The notes beneath the pieces are model-generated. The model was given only the letters and a program-made list of their open reading frames with translations. It was not told where the DNA came from and did no database searches. A program made the translations under genes and the position numbers. A stretch of 64,000 nucleotides of DNA from Boletus sp. NGJ (Eukaryota; Basidiomycota; Agaricomycetes; Boletales; Boletaceae), in NCBI GenBank assembly GCA_019096195.1, contig JAGTXK010000243.1, positions 1 through 64,000 of the forward strand, read 5' to 3'. The stretch's first letter is position 1. Every line of letters begins with the position of its first letter. Shown here piece after piece: positions 34,201-46,600 of the stretch.

Positions 34201-35407
34201 CTTACCAATCTCCTCAGGCTGAGTTGGCCAGTTGATACTATTATCCTTCGTCTTGGCATCCACATCGAAGACAAATCCTTGGTCTAGACAAGCATCATAA
34301 CCATGGTTCTCAACGAAGAAAATGGATCGTCTTACTTTCCCTGACGACTACAACCTCCCCTTCACCAACCCTTGCTAGGCCGGGTTTTGCAGTCTTACCT
34401 CCCAGGCCGAGACTCATGTAACTCGACAAACCGGAGAAGGTCCCCATTCCCAAGCCCGATGACGAAGGAGCAGTAGGTACGAGTGCAGGCATCGTAACAT
34501 CAACAACCGCCAAGTTCTCCAAAGAGAAGATCGCATATTCAGTAGGAGAGTATGCGAAGCATATGTGCGACTGATCCAAAAATGCTACTGCACGAGGAGA
34601 ATGAGGAAGTGATGTTTCCTAATCGTTATATCGTTTCACGGACACAGATCAGAGAGGTGGGATGAGCGAACTAGCACAACTGTGCGCAGACGTGTCAACT
34701 CACCTTAACCTCTTGAGCCTCCCCATCCTTCCAGCTATACGCAACCACTTTCCGACGACAGCCTACCGCAAGAGTCGTCACCATGGTTGGAATTGGCATC
34801 GGTCTCTTTTCTACTTCGCTAGAAAACCCTCCAGAAAGGGGAGAACCGGCTCGATTGGGACTCTGAAACTCTGGGGCATTATGCACGCTTGAGTGGACGG
34901 CAAATGACAAAGCACCCTTTGCTTGAGTGAGTTTTGTCGGTGGTGAAAAGGAAGGGAGTGGGTACAACGTCGGGAGACTTTCTGCGAAGAAATGGGCATC
35001 CGTAAATGGGCATGGCTGACTAGGAGAGAGTCGAACCGGCGAGGACGACGAGTGAATTTATATCCTTGATGTACCCCAATTGATCGATGGCCTTCCTGGA
35101 TATCCCAGGTTTTGTCTCGACCGGCGTGGCTGTTGGACTTACTCCTCCGGCTGATCGAACCGTACAACCCAACGTTAGTGAAGATGCGTGGGCGACAGCA
35201 TGAACACACCTGCGTCGGTCCCATCGTTCAAGTCGTAAAGATGTATGTTACCGGTTGCCGTGCCAATATACAGCCTGTTCCCTTCACAGACCGTCAGTGA
35301 GGGGGTCCTGTGCATCATGATGAGCGGGAGTCACCTTGGACGAGTAACGACTCAGGTCGTTCCTTGAATCCGCTGAGAACTGTTGTTGGGTTGACGAACG
35401 GCGCCAT
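31206..35407 (-). CDS. VPS39: Vacuolar tethering (HOPS) subunit Vps39/Vam6
   Basis: About 1,060 residues in roughly 17 exons. It starts MAPFVNPTTVLSGFKERPES at 35407. The N-terminal citron-homology (CNH) beta-propeller includes NRLYIGTATGNIHLYDLND and QLGYIKDINSLVVLA. The mid-region has STPLDRTLATSEGTSIWRF, TPR-like helices, and then the Vps39 domains (IFESARWIFEQDREMAFE, LYEARAILLGRMGRHEHALE). The C-terminal zinc-ribbon-like part reads ICPQCHKRLGNSVIAVHAP. Vps39 tethers late endosomes, autophagosomes and vacuoles for fusion as part of HOPS. The splice near 33820-33862 is uncertain. The last exon is abnormal: the usual GEVTHYQC motif is out of frame by 2 nt (31254-31273), or is skipped by an alternative GT-AG intron that gives APRRCREAFSRKLNAARQG. 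Confidence 0.9.
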
Positions 35408-35883
35408 TTTTCTTGCTGAACACCACGAAAGGTCCCAACGGCGGCAAGAGCAAGATGTAAATCAGGTCCAAGGACCAACATGTCTAGTGTGCATAGTTGG
35501 GGAGGCACAGCCACCACATCATACTACGATAGTGACTCGAAAGCACATTCTTTCAGATGTAGGTAGTCTCGTAACTACAACACCATCCACCATGCTCACC
35601 GTTCATGATCTGCTAATCAAAGTCCCAAAAGTCACGACCCCGGTCCCCGACCAATCAAACGAAACCCACATTAGCAAGATGGCCCAACGACAAGGCGTGC
35701 CACCTGCGGCTTGAGCGATCAGACACACCACTGAGGATATCTTGGTGCCGGTCATGAAGGCGACCGCCTTCATGGGTACTAGATGTGTCTGCAATACACG
35801 TGCGTCAAGCAAGTGTTGACTAGGAAAGGCATGAGTTTGGCTTACCAAGTGTCGAGAGGGACGCCATGTGTCTTAATCTGTGC

Positions 35884-36963
35884 TCATTCAACAAATCCAG
35901 CAGAGCAGGTACTTGGTTGTGGTGACAACAGCGACGAGAGTCGAGGTGGTGTTGTGGTGTGTGTGGACTCCAATCGGCAGACTGGGAACCACTGCTCGAG
36001 TTTCTGAACCATACGCTCAACCTTGTCCATATAGATCTCAACACTCCGTGCCGTCTCTGATGGTGTAGAGGGTTGCGGAAACCTAGCACGAAAATCTTCC
36101 GCGAGGACCTCGTCTGTGTCCTCTTGAGCTAGCCTTGTGTGAAGAAATTGAAGATGAGGGTGACCACTTAAACAGAGGCTGTGAAACGCACCCTTCGTCT
36201 TGACATGTCTCCTCTCGCTTCGTCTCCCAGTCCACGACCAACTTCATCCATTCCTGACATTCTACTTTGAGTCGTCTGAGATACTCCCTCTCGTCCTCAG
36301 AAAGATCAATGTGGAAGAGTGATTCGGAAGGCTCGTCGACGCCCTGTATCGATCCCGGGAAGAAATCGTTGAGTCGTTTCGCTAGGAGACACGATTCGGG
36401 TGCTGTCCACAAATAATGAATGTACTATGTATGACACCCGGCCACAACGTTCGCTCCGTTATCAACGTATCCGTACCATAAGTTTTAGTGGGACCGCTCA
36501 CAAGTTGAATGAGGATTCGAAGCAACACGATGTACTCCCACCGGTGTGCACCCCTCTTGTCCAAGAAACGCCGTAACGTGCGTACTTCATTCGCTGCGAG
36601 CAATCTGACGTCCTCTTCGCGACCGTGGGTCTTTTCGCCCTCATAATACGTTTGCCATTCGAGGGCTTCGTCGGATTTGAACGCGGCAAATTGGCGGAAA
36701 GTCTCGATAACAGCGAGGAGGTTGAGCAAGTCGGGAATTTGTCCCATAACGAAGGAGGGCGAGAGGATGTTGCGCGCGGCGTAAAAGACAAGCGAGGGCG
36801 GGGGCGTAGAAGACGCGAGGATGTCGACGTGATCTGAGGAGTTGGTCAATGTCGAAAGTGAGCAATATGGGTGGATGGACGAACCGTAGATCTCTCGGTG
36901 GCCATTGACGTTGTACGGTTCATTGAAGTTGACGGATGATACCAGTTCCTTGAGCTCGTTCAT
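35884..36963 (-). CDS. Unrecognised multi-exon gene upstream of VPS39
   Basis: At least four exons join in frame: 36963-36885, 36833-36438, 36402-36205 and 36128 to about 35884. The protein starts MNELKELVSSVNFNEPYNVN and is mainly helical and charged, with long stretches such as LLNLLAVIETFRQFAAFKSD and LSEDEREYLRRLKVECQEWM. There is no signal peptide, membrane segment or domain I recognise. The 3' end is uncertain, since another intron near 35950 could extend it towards 35700. It is transcribed in the same direction as VPS39, whose start lies about 480 bp downstream. Confidence 0.55.
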
Positions 36964-37242
36964 CCTAGCTCGACGACAGAGGAACCAAAGCAGTCTGAAT
37001 GTCGCGAGTAAGGTGAAGAGAATCGCTCAAGCTCAAGTTTGGTTTGACAGATCAGTGGCTGTAACAAGTTGTACCAGGCTTGTGACACGTTCGACTCGGA
37101 GTTGGTGCTCAGTAACGTTAGTGATTTCAATATTCAAATCAAAAGTTCATCGATGCATCCTTGGTCACAGAACGTACACTAGAGATGCTTACAATCCCAG
37201 AGACGATGGATAATATTACAATGCAACCTCAACCTAGGCTCG

Positions 37243-40200
37243 TCAAGCGGATTTTCCTTTTACACTCCCGTGTTCCCATACCATGTGTTCAGGAGTTGCC
37301 GTACTGCCGAACTTCATCTGCGCATTCAGGTACTCTGTGTAAGGTCTTTCTGTTTCGGGTAACTGCTGCAGGTGCACGAGATTCTGGAGAGTCTGTATGA
37401 TCGATGGGTACTTCTTTAAGAATGGATAGGTGGTAGCATTGAAACCAGCAGCATTGACACGCAGACATCGGTCATCGACATCCTGCTCAGGGAAGGTAAC
37501 GGAGAATGATGCTGGTTGGCCAAGGTCGGCCAAGATCGCAATGTAAGGAAGTGAATCAGAGTCGTGTTTTCCACCTTTGCTGTTCAGATGGACACTTCTG
37601 CGGGTAATGTTGTGCAAAACATCGTTGGAATTCTTCGACTCCCGAGCCTTGTCAGAAATGAGAATCTGCGACATTCGCGAGGCCGCTGACGCCTTTTCGG
37701 GCCCGCCTTTGAAATAGATGGGTATCATCTTGTCGATGAGAGGTTGCTGGTGACAACACTGCACCGCACTGGTCCTCTGCCAGTGGCGTAGGGTCCACTC
37801 GTCCAAGCTACATGGTGTGGATCATCAGACTCGATGTTACGTTACGAAAATGGAATTCGGGACAGACCCTAAAACGTTCTCTTCCTTCGATCCAGCAATG
37901 TTCGCGTCCATGCATACCCAATGCGAGAAATTCAGATATGCATCCTCGAACGTTTTGCGTGCGACGGATGATTGAGTGTTATCCTCGTCCCATATCTGGG
38001 GTCCGAAGACGAATTCAAGCCAATCCACCACGGAAATCATTTGGCAGTCGGCGAGATGCCCTTCCCACGTCGTTGGCATCCCGGTGACTACATTCTTCGC
38101 CTGTGTGCGGATGAACAAGTCCTTGGCCAGAAGCCACATCAATCGGCTAGCCAGCTCGTCACGTTGACCAATGTCGATCATTCCAGAATTGACCGTGTTC
38201 AATAGAGTCCTCAGAGCGTCCCCTAATATTCCAGGCTCTGCATGGAGATCACATGCAGCCACGCACGACAGGAGCGGTTCGGATGGATAACTTGTGAATC
38301 TCCAATTGCGGTTCAGGGTCGTCGCAAGGGATATACGCAGGTGGCTCGCCACACCTTTCTCCAGATGCTCGACCGAATCTGGGTGTCCCATCGTGATATT
38401 CAGACAAAATCGCTGTCCCAATATCGCAAGCACGTGGTTGGTGTTACGAGGATCGAAATGCCCAGCCCCACATAACTTCGAGGATGCTGTGCGCAACACT
38501 TTGTGCGTTTGCCCGTCCGCGGTCTTGAGAGAAATCCACCTATCAACCATCGGGGACAAGTTGAGTAAGTAAGCGGCGATAACAACTTGAAAGGGAAAGT
38601 GTATTACAAGGGTCTCCCATAGCCCAGGATGTGATCCAGTCTTGAAACATCCTCCACGCCAATTTCCCCAAGCCCCAATGCACTCTGGTCCCATCCCAGC
38701 TGAGTGTAAGGTGGGAAAAGCTGTTCATCATTCAAAGCGACACGAGCCGAGTTGGCATATGAACAGGACGCCCGTGAGGACATCGCCATACCTACATCTC
38801 CGATTTCGGGGCGAAAAATGGGTAAAGAAGTCGTCGAGGCGAATGCGACCCAGACAGCATGGTTCTCTGCATACGAGTAATCGCTCACTGCGCTACAAAA
38901 AATGTCTGCCGGGCGATATCCATCTCTACTTTGAATGGTTGGACCGAGCGGGTGTGCCTCGTCGATTGCGATCACCAACTTGGGCTCATGGAGAGTGTTG
39001 GGGAATATCCTCGCGAGACAGGTACCGAGTCTCTTGTAGGCAGAAGAGAGAACCATAGAGAAGTGGGAGGAGACAAGGGGGTAGACGTTTCGTTCTGGTT
39101 CGGACCGCGTTACTCAGTCATGACTCTGACACGAGTTGAAATATTTACCGGATAAGGAGAGTCTTTCCACCTTCTCAATGGTATTATCGACCTCTGTCTC
39201 TGTGGTTTTCGAATCCACATCCGGCATGGAAGAATCTTTTGGTACACTGGGTTGTTGCAGGCTTCGGACGAGATCAGCATGAATCTACAGAAGGTCGTCA
39301 AATCATTTTACGGTGTAAAGCCATATTTTTAATTCACACCTTTCCGTATTTCTCAGCGAGTTTCCGGAAGAAATCAATCCTGGCAGTGGACCTCGCAGGG
39401 TAGCCCATATCGCACATCTGGTCGACCCAACGCATGATGCCCGCCTTGGCACCGGGAGCGGTGTAATTGTTCGAGAGATATTCCTCGAGCGTATTAAATA
39501 GAGCGGTGAGGAAGGCATAGCAGATGGTTTGGTACGCCGACACGGTAGACGGGAAGTCGGTCAAGATGCTCGACGGAATTGGATCACGCGCAGGGAAACC
39601 CACGACGTCCTGTTCCTCGCACATGTTCATGTAAATTACTATGACCCCCTTCTTTCTCAACTGAAGGTTGCTTCAATCACCACATATCTTTATGAGAACG
39701 AGGACCATTTACCTCGGTTAACACCCTGGACTTGCCTGTCCCTGAACTCTGCACGATGGAACAAAATTTTGCGTAGTAACCGGGTCGAGAAGCGATCGCA
39801 TTCTTCTTGAACAATTTCTCATTGTGTGTCAAATACTCGTAGAAGCCATCAACAGCTGCGCCATGGTACTTCGCCTGGAAGGACCCTGACAAACCTTGAG
39901 GTAGATCTATCCGAGGACGTGGTTATTCCCTGTGTGGTTCCGGTCAGATGATAAGATGTGGAGCACTAACCTGTTTTTGTATTGGGATCTGGTGTTGGTG
40001 GTTCCCTGAGTACCACTCCTGGTGCTTTGAGGATAGCTACATGTGGAGTGGCCATCGGGTCGTCAACAAATGTTGAATGGGGATCTAAGACACGTACCGA
40101 GATTTCGAATCTCGCGGTATGATTTGCGCTTCCAAGCAGAATCGAGCATACCTCGTAACTCTCCATGGGCGTTGATCACCTTTTTTGCTTGCGTCAAACT

Positions 40201-40389
40201 GAGGTATTTAGCGTCCAAGTCACCGTTGGCGTTTTCAACGATAGCATTTAGAAGTACGTAGTATTCAGAGTTGGAACCTAGAACAGAGACGTCACCCAAA
40301 AGGCCCTCGACGGCTTCGATATTTACAGCCCTATCGAGCTCGTGATGAGTGGCAGCGTCGAAGCGATCTGGAAGAGTCTCGAGGGGCAT
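37243..40389 (-). CDS. P-loop NTPase with nuclease-like C-terminus (paralogue B)
   Basis: Eight exons join to about 916 residues: 40389-40098, 40036-39971, 39906-39713, 39660-39340, 39284-39149, about 39112-38608, 38539-37868, 37807-37243. Domain order equals paralogue A: helical start (MPLETLPDRFDAATHHELD), Walker A SSGTGKSR, Walker B LVIAIDEAHPL, sensor-like VAFASTTS, LFPPYTQLGWDQ, YGRPLW, GMIDIGQRDELASRLMWLL, then QPLIDKMIPIYF and MSQILISDK. Exon borders match A except for one extra short intron in A. The 36-nt intron at 39148-39113 is unusually short and its acceptor (GAG) is doubtful. The gene appears intact. The role is unknown; a Crinkler/RHS-like effector or intracellular defence function is a guess. 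Confidence 0.75.
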
Positions 40390-41889
40390 GATTGTACCGA
40401 GCCATTTTCATTTGACGAGCCGCTGTTATATCGCCAAGTTGCGGAGCACCCACAATCGATGAAAAACGATTTGATCCACAGGATTTGTCGTTCAACGTAC
40501 TGCCGCATCAAACTGCCATGGACACATTTAGCTTCCGTTCGCGGCTGAGTCAGCATCACACAAGTGAGTACAAGGTGACTGCTACTTCTTATCATACAAC
40601 GTTGCGCGGCGTTCGTGACAATAATATTCCGTCAAACAATTGCCGTAGAGTTCCGGCTGCTCTGCAGATGTCCTGTCAGACCGAATGGTCAGTAGCGCAT
40701 GATGTGCGAAAGAATTTCGTTCAGCTGGAAAGGTTCGGAGTCCCAATATGGCAATATCCAACGTCCTCCGATTATGCCTGGCTGGCAGATACTCAATCAC
40801 TCCAGTACTAGGTCGTATGAGCTCAGAGTGGGCCTATCTGCTTGAGCGACGCAATAATGACCTATGATACTGAACTTTGACTGTCGATCTTTTCAGTTAG
40901 AAGCCACTCCAGTTTTAGGCCGGCGTAACATGTCTTTTTTTTTTGGTGAGTAGCACAACTTAAACAGGTGACAATAGGGGACCAAACGTCGGGAAAAAGG
41001 GGGTGACAGTAGTGGTCTTTGTCCTCCACTCACGGGTTATCCGCTTAACTGACCCATTCCGCTTCAGGTGCATCGCTCAGGTTCCCAGCTTTTGCCCAGC
41101 CCAGCACATCAGGAGCTTGTGCGACCACTTCCCACGATCTACTCATGGTTCTAGCTTCAGTACATTGACGAGACATCTTGTTCGCTTCCACATTGCCCCA
41201 TGGTTACGAATAAATGACATCACATCCTGCCATGACTCCTTTGTTTGACTGGTGCGTGACCTCGGGAACGTATCAGTCGACCCAGATTCGAAACTTGAAC
41301 GCAACCTCACATCTGCTACAGGGTAACCATGCCATAAGTTCGACTAACCACGTATGGTTGAGCCACCACGGAGATCTCCTAAGATACGTACCCTTCTATT
41401 CCTTTGTTTTTTAGTTTGCTCGCGGAATGCAAAAGTAACAGGATTGGAAACTTTTATCTCAATGAAATCCGCACTGTGCCCAACGGGTGTGCAGCGCCGC
41501 AAAATCCATGTGGATGCATCCCTGCAAGGAAGCTTGAACAAATCGGTTCTGCATCGTACCAAACTGCGTAAAGTCGTGATCACACCCACCCTATACTGGA
41601 ACGAATTGTCCGGATGTGAGGGAGTGACACCATGCTCAGGCCACATGATCGCACATAAGAGCCGTCCACCATGACGCATCCTTCAACGCTTTCCAGGTTA
41701 CGACGTTCCAATGACGATGACCTTCACGAAGTCCGACGGAGTGGTTTCATGTTTTTCCCGAGCTCCAAACAGCCGTGCTGCGCTGGGATTTGTTCACGCG
41801 GTCACTGATTCCCAGTATACTGCCTTTTTTCGAATGACAATTAGACTCCACTAACACGGATAGCAACTTTTCTCCTTCGGATCGAGCAA
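40390..41889. other. Intergenic, no gene recognised
   Basis: Upstream region of paralogue B. Overlapping frames of about 106-111 codons at 41344-41679 exist on both strands, without a known domain. The CpG level is that of host DNA. Confidence 0.4.
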
Positions 41890-43070
41890 GCTTACTGGCA
41901 CAGGTACGGACGATTACTTTGAAACCCTGCTCAAAGGCTCCGATTGTAAGAAGGCATGTACAGAGTACACGGACACAACGTCGGCCGATGGATTACCTTA
42001 CCAACTTGCCAAGGGGTCCCTCTGAATGGCTTTCGCCACTATTCCATCCTAAGTAGGCCAACGCCTGTTTCTCGTCACGTTGCCCAATCTCGAACTACAG
42101 CAAGACGTCATCTACTTCTAGGAGTGAGACCGGATGCCATCGGAACTGCGGGTGACGGTGTATCTCTATCACAAATTCACAGACACAGACAAACCGGGCC
42201 TTCAATATACCGCCGATTTTCGTTCTGGCTGCGAGAATAAGTTGGGAGTTTCATCGACATACATCCAGAGCGAGCCCTAGTCGGAAGAACTCGATGCTTT
42301 CATTGCACATTATACGAAAGTCACCAAGGGCGAACTTAGTGATGCCGAACCTTTGATTGAGTGCGTTCCGCAAGTTCATTCCACGTTCTTAATCTTGGTT
42401 CACTAACAAGCATCCATCTTCTCCACCGTATCTACCTTGCCCTTCTGCTATGCATCAGGGTGAGCATCAGTGTTTTTACCTGTATCGATCAGACGGCAGA
42501 CAAGTTCTAGGGGAAATCGCAACAAAATTGTTGAAAGACTTAAAGGTGGTCAAGAGTACGTGCCCTCTATCCAACCAAGCAGGCTGAGCCATCCAGATAC
42601 ATTATACTATATATAACACGTGGACCGAAGGGAACGCATATCTTTATCGATGACTACAAAAGTAGGCATTTACCACCCGTTTTCTCTGAATCTCTTCTTC
42701 CATCAGATTTTCTCGAATAGCGACCACCGGAGTTCCGGAAGACTCGGATGGTTGGAAACGTTGGCACTCAATTTTCCGAACAGCATCCACGAATGAAAAG
42801 AACTTTTTTTTTTTCCAGCTTACGACAGAGGGAGCAGTACGTTATCCTGGAAAATGTCCTTACGGGTGACGACACGCTCTCGAATTCGTAGCGACCGCCA
42901 AGCCTTGCGCGTCAGAGCTAACCCGACTGACAATGGGGCACTCGAGAACAGCGCGGACACTCCACTCAACTGCGTTGCGACCCCGGTAACGTGTTCTCTA
43001 CAGACGGTTCAGAATTGGCGTTCGTGCTGGACTGGAACGATGCGAGTATGAGTGGCGGGGTAATGACGTG
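41890..43070 (+). pseudogene. Decayed second copy of the TENA/THI-4 gene
   Basis: The stretch aligns in order with the intact gene at 55214-56937. LAKGS and LNGFRHYSIL (42005-42055) match ARGTAPLNGFRHYMI. The region around 42361-42465 matches the intron and short exon at 55845-55945, and an ATTATACTATA run (42602) matches TLYYTLW. GCTAACCCGACTGACA (about 42919) matches the linker before the beta-trefoil. The first donor GTAAGT has become CTAAGT, an early stop lies within the LAKGS/LNGF stretch (near 42022), and several segments are lost. It is a dead duplicate of a host gene. Confidence 0.7.
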
Positions 43071-43691
43071 GTACGAATACAGACTTGGATCATCAAGTAC
43101 AGCGGCTTGACGGGTACTCGGACGTACTACGGGTGTGTTATGTTCGTCGAGAGACGGTAAGCAGATCGACGATGGAACGATAACGGCACCGTTTCAGCGT
43201 TCCCGGCCGGCTGGCTGGGTGATCACCGGCACCCAGGTACACTACAGGTACATGTCAAGCGCGAGTTCTAAACACTATTCCATCAAGTGATCGACTAATG
43301 TCAGATCCCGAGTTCGGACGCGTCATGGTCGTCACGTTCACAAAACGTCGCCCATCATTCATGAATCGGGGCAGTTTCACGTTTCGAATTGCATAGGACG
43401 AAAACACCTCGCTCAGCCCAAGAGCCGTGCGTCATCCATACGGCAGACCAGTTAGTCATAACGAGTTGTCATTATAAATCACCTTGTCATCACGGGCATA
43501 TCGAGGCGGGGAAAACAAAGCGACACGTACAAACTATATACCTACACGTTTACTCTCTACGCATAGAAAAAAAGAGGAGGGGAAGAATTCCTTATAAAGT
43601 ACACTCTTTCGAGAACTGAACGCGCTGCTACGTCCAAACATTGTCCTTGTTTTTTTTTTTTCGAGTATGAATGCGATGTGATCGTGAGCTC
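43071..43691. other. Intergenic, possibly the tail of the TENA-like pseudogene
   Basis: No domain is recognisable. Short frames on the plus strand (43389-43619) show no family likeness. It lies downstream of the Zn2Cys6 gene stop. Confidence 0.4.
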
Positions 43692-46600
43692 TTACAGCCC
43701 TTGCTGTCCGTGGGGCCCCGACCCCGTCTGTCCGTCCGGGTTGACCATCCCAGAGACGTTCGAAAGGTACGTCCCCCAGTCCTGCACCCTAACCAAACCG
43801 TCCCGTCGATCAGCATCACAAACATCACAAAACAAAAATGCACGTACCCAAAGCCAGTCGGCGCAGACGACCACATCGCAATCGTATCCGGGTCCACATC
43901 CAACATCGTATCCGTCTGCATGATCACGTTACTAGCCACAGTGGCGTCCACGAACGCCTGTAAATCGTTGGCGGTCGATTGGCTTCCACTGCTATGGCCA
44001 GCCGAGGCGTGCGTTTGCTGCGGCGAGAAACCCCGGAATGGAGTCGACATGGGGTCCATAAACATATTGTCGAGCGAGTACGCGTCCCCGTGCGCAAAGT
44101 TGTGCCCGTTTATCGGCGCAGGCGGTGATGGGTTGGTAGGTTGCTGTATCCCGCTCGACGACGCGTACCACACGTTTGGCGGTTGTATGGACCCAGAAGA
44201 CGTCGACGGAGTAGCAGCAGATCCAGTCATTGGGAAAGTCACCTGTCCGTGTAGGGGTATTCGCGCTAGATCGTTGCTGTAGACTGGTAGGCTGTATGAC
44301 TGTGAGGGCTGTGAGGGTGGGGGTTGCTGGCGATGCTGCTGTGACTGGGGGTAAGAGTGGATCTCGCGCGAGACTCGACGTGTTCCAGCGGTTGTCCTAG
44401 CGCCTTCCTTGTGCGTTGACACGGGGCGCGAAGCGGGTGGGGGACTGTCGGAGTCCCTTTCACGCTTCGTCCCTTGAGGGCTAGGTTGAGGAAGAGGGAG
44501 GTCTCCTACAGAAGCGAGCTCGTAAAGAATGTCCCTAAAAAGGGCGTTTCGGATGAATGTCGTGTAAAACAATATGCTAGGTAACCGCGCACCAAAGTCT
44601 CCCTGAGGAATGCCACCTGTGGAAATGTCAGTCAACCACTCAGAGGATCCTTTTAACGAAACACATACCGGTTTTCACAAGACTTCAAGAGCCCCATGCA
44701 CTTGTGCACATCCGCCATTTCCTTTATTGGATCCGTTGAAACCCCAGACCGCTTCCCACCCCAGATATTTAGCAAAAGCACGATCCCAGCAGTGAAGGCG
44801 TGCATCTGCCGAACAAACTCAGTAGCCTCTCTAAAGGCACGAAATCATATCCTACTTGTAGAAAGGGTGCCAATACACCTGAACGTCTCCTGTATATATC
44901 AATGACATGGCTGCACGAGCGGGCAGCATTGGTACAGATGGCAAGAGAAGGGAAGGAAAGAGGAGAAGGTTTGCGGGGAGAGGGTATGAACGGCCTGTGG
45001 ATGAATATCTGAACGTGATAGTAGTTTGCGTACAGCGCACTAGATTGCATGAAAAACAGTGAGTTTGCGTCCCGAGTAGGGTCCCAGCGTACTGCGTGTA
45101 GCGTTAGACGACGAGGGATGAGAGACCTGTCATCGCTCACGGTGATCAGGTACCTCGTCTATCCATTTGTTCAGAGAAGAATCGAGTTCCGCTACAATAT
45201 GTTGTTCCCACTGCTGACCGACGAATCCCAAAAGGATTTTCGATTTGTTGATCGAGTACTACACTACACTGTCAGCGGTGTGAAAAAGGGTGCCAGAAAA
45301 AAGAAACTTGCAATCGTTCTATGAGCAAACGAGAGTATGTTGGTAAGCTGGAGGTATGTGATAAAGAACGACAAGATGGAGGGTTTGTCAGGCGGCTGCT
45401 TGAATACTTGTTGTGGATCAGGATGCTCCCAGTATTCGTCATCGCATTCGACAGGGAGATCGAGGTCAAAACTGCCACAAGTCAATCGAAGCACTACAAA
45501 AAGGCAGAGATCAACCCACTCTTCATCTTGGATGGCACATGGTCGACCCAAAGACGAGCTCATCGCACGATCAAACATAACGAGCACCCTACAATGCACT
45601 AAGATGATGCCCTGGGAAGGGTTGGCAGGCTTACCAAAATGCCCTCTTCCACAGTTCGCCCTCTACGGTGAGTTTTTCATTGTACGATTTGCGCCGGTGA
45701 GCACCAACATCCTGTGCTAGCCGAATACCTATCCCAACAATCGTCCAGCACGCCTGTGGGGCCGATGTCCCTAGCAAGAATTGAACAGACAACTGTGACT
45801 GTGACGCCTAACGAAGCGAGCAGGGGACAAAGCCACCTACGCAATAAATTTGCAAATCCTCCAAGCAGGGAGGTCCGAGTAACGTCCTTCTCACCATTTG
45901 CACTTGCTCGAAGAACTTCCATCCCGCCGAGTGTTCTACTATCCCGCTTTCAACGCGATCTAGATAAACGCGAGGATCGTCCGAATAACGTGAAGCAGAT
46001 GCACAGACTAGAAGATAGACGGCACCAAAGGATGTGTTACGTAAATGCACACCCTGCATAACCTTGCGCTCAAAGCTGGGGCGGTGCAAGAGAGGTGCCA
46101 AGGGGTTGAGGCGGACGAAGTAGAGGTGCACGAGTTTGATGCCCAGATCATCGTCAGGGAATGTATACCGGGGCTCCTCAATACGTCTCGCTGCGAGTTC
46201 CCACTTGAGGGAGGGATCAAGACGTATGTATTGTGACGAGGATCATTTGACCTTACCGGATAAGAATCATCCTCGAGCGGGCGGATAAAAGGAGTTCGAA
46301 GTTCTTCGGACCCAGTGAACTCCTTCTTCAGATCTATTGCCTTTCGTATAAGCATCACACCGCTAGATTTGCCGAAGAAGCGGTTGTGCGGATGAAATCC
46401 CAAGCTCATCGACTTGAGACTCTCGGAGAGGCGTAAAGTGATGACATCCTCGTCGTCAGTCGGTAACAGATTTTCTGTGGGGGTGTTCGTGCTGCCATAG
46501 CTGGAGGATGTCGCATTCACAGTATGCCCAGAAGCGGAAGCACCCGTGTTGCCTTTCTGCCAAGAGTCCCGATCTATCCGGCTGCCACCGAGCTCCTGTG

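Noticed and set aside
43671-44282. 203-codon plus-strand frame
   Set aside because: It is a shadow of the low-complexity C-terminus of the Zn2Cys6 regulator on the other strand.
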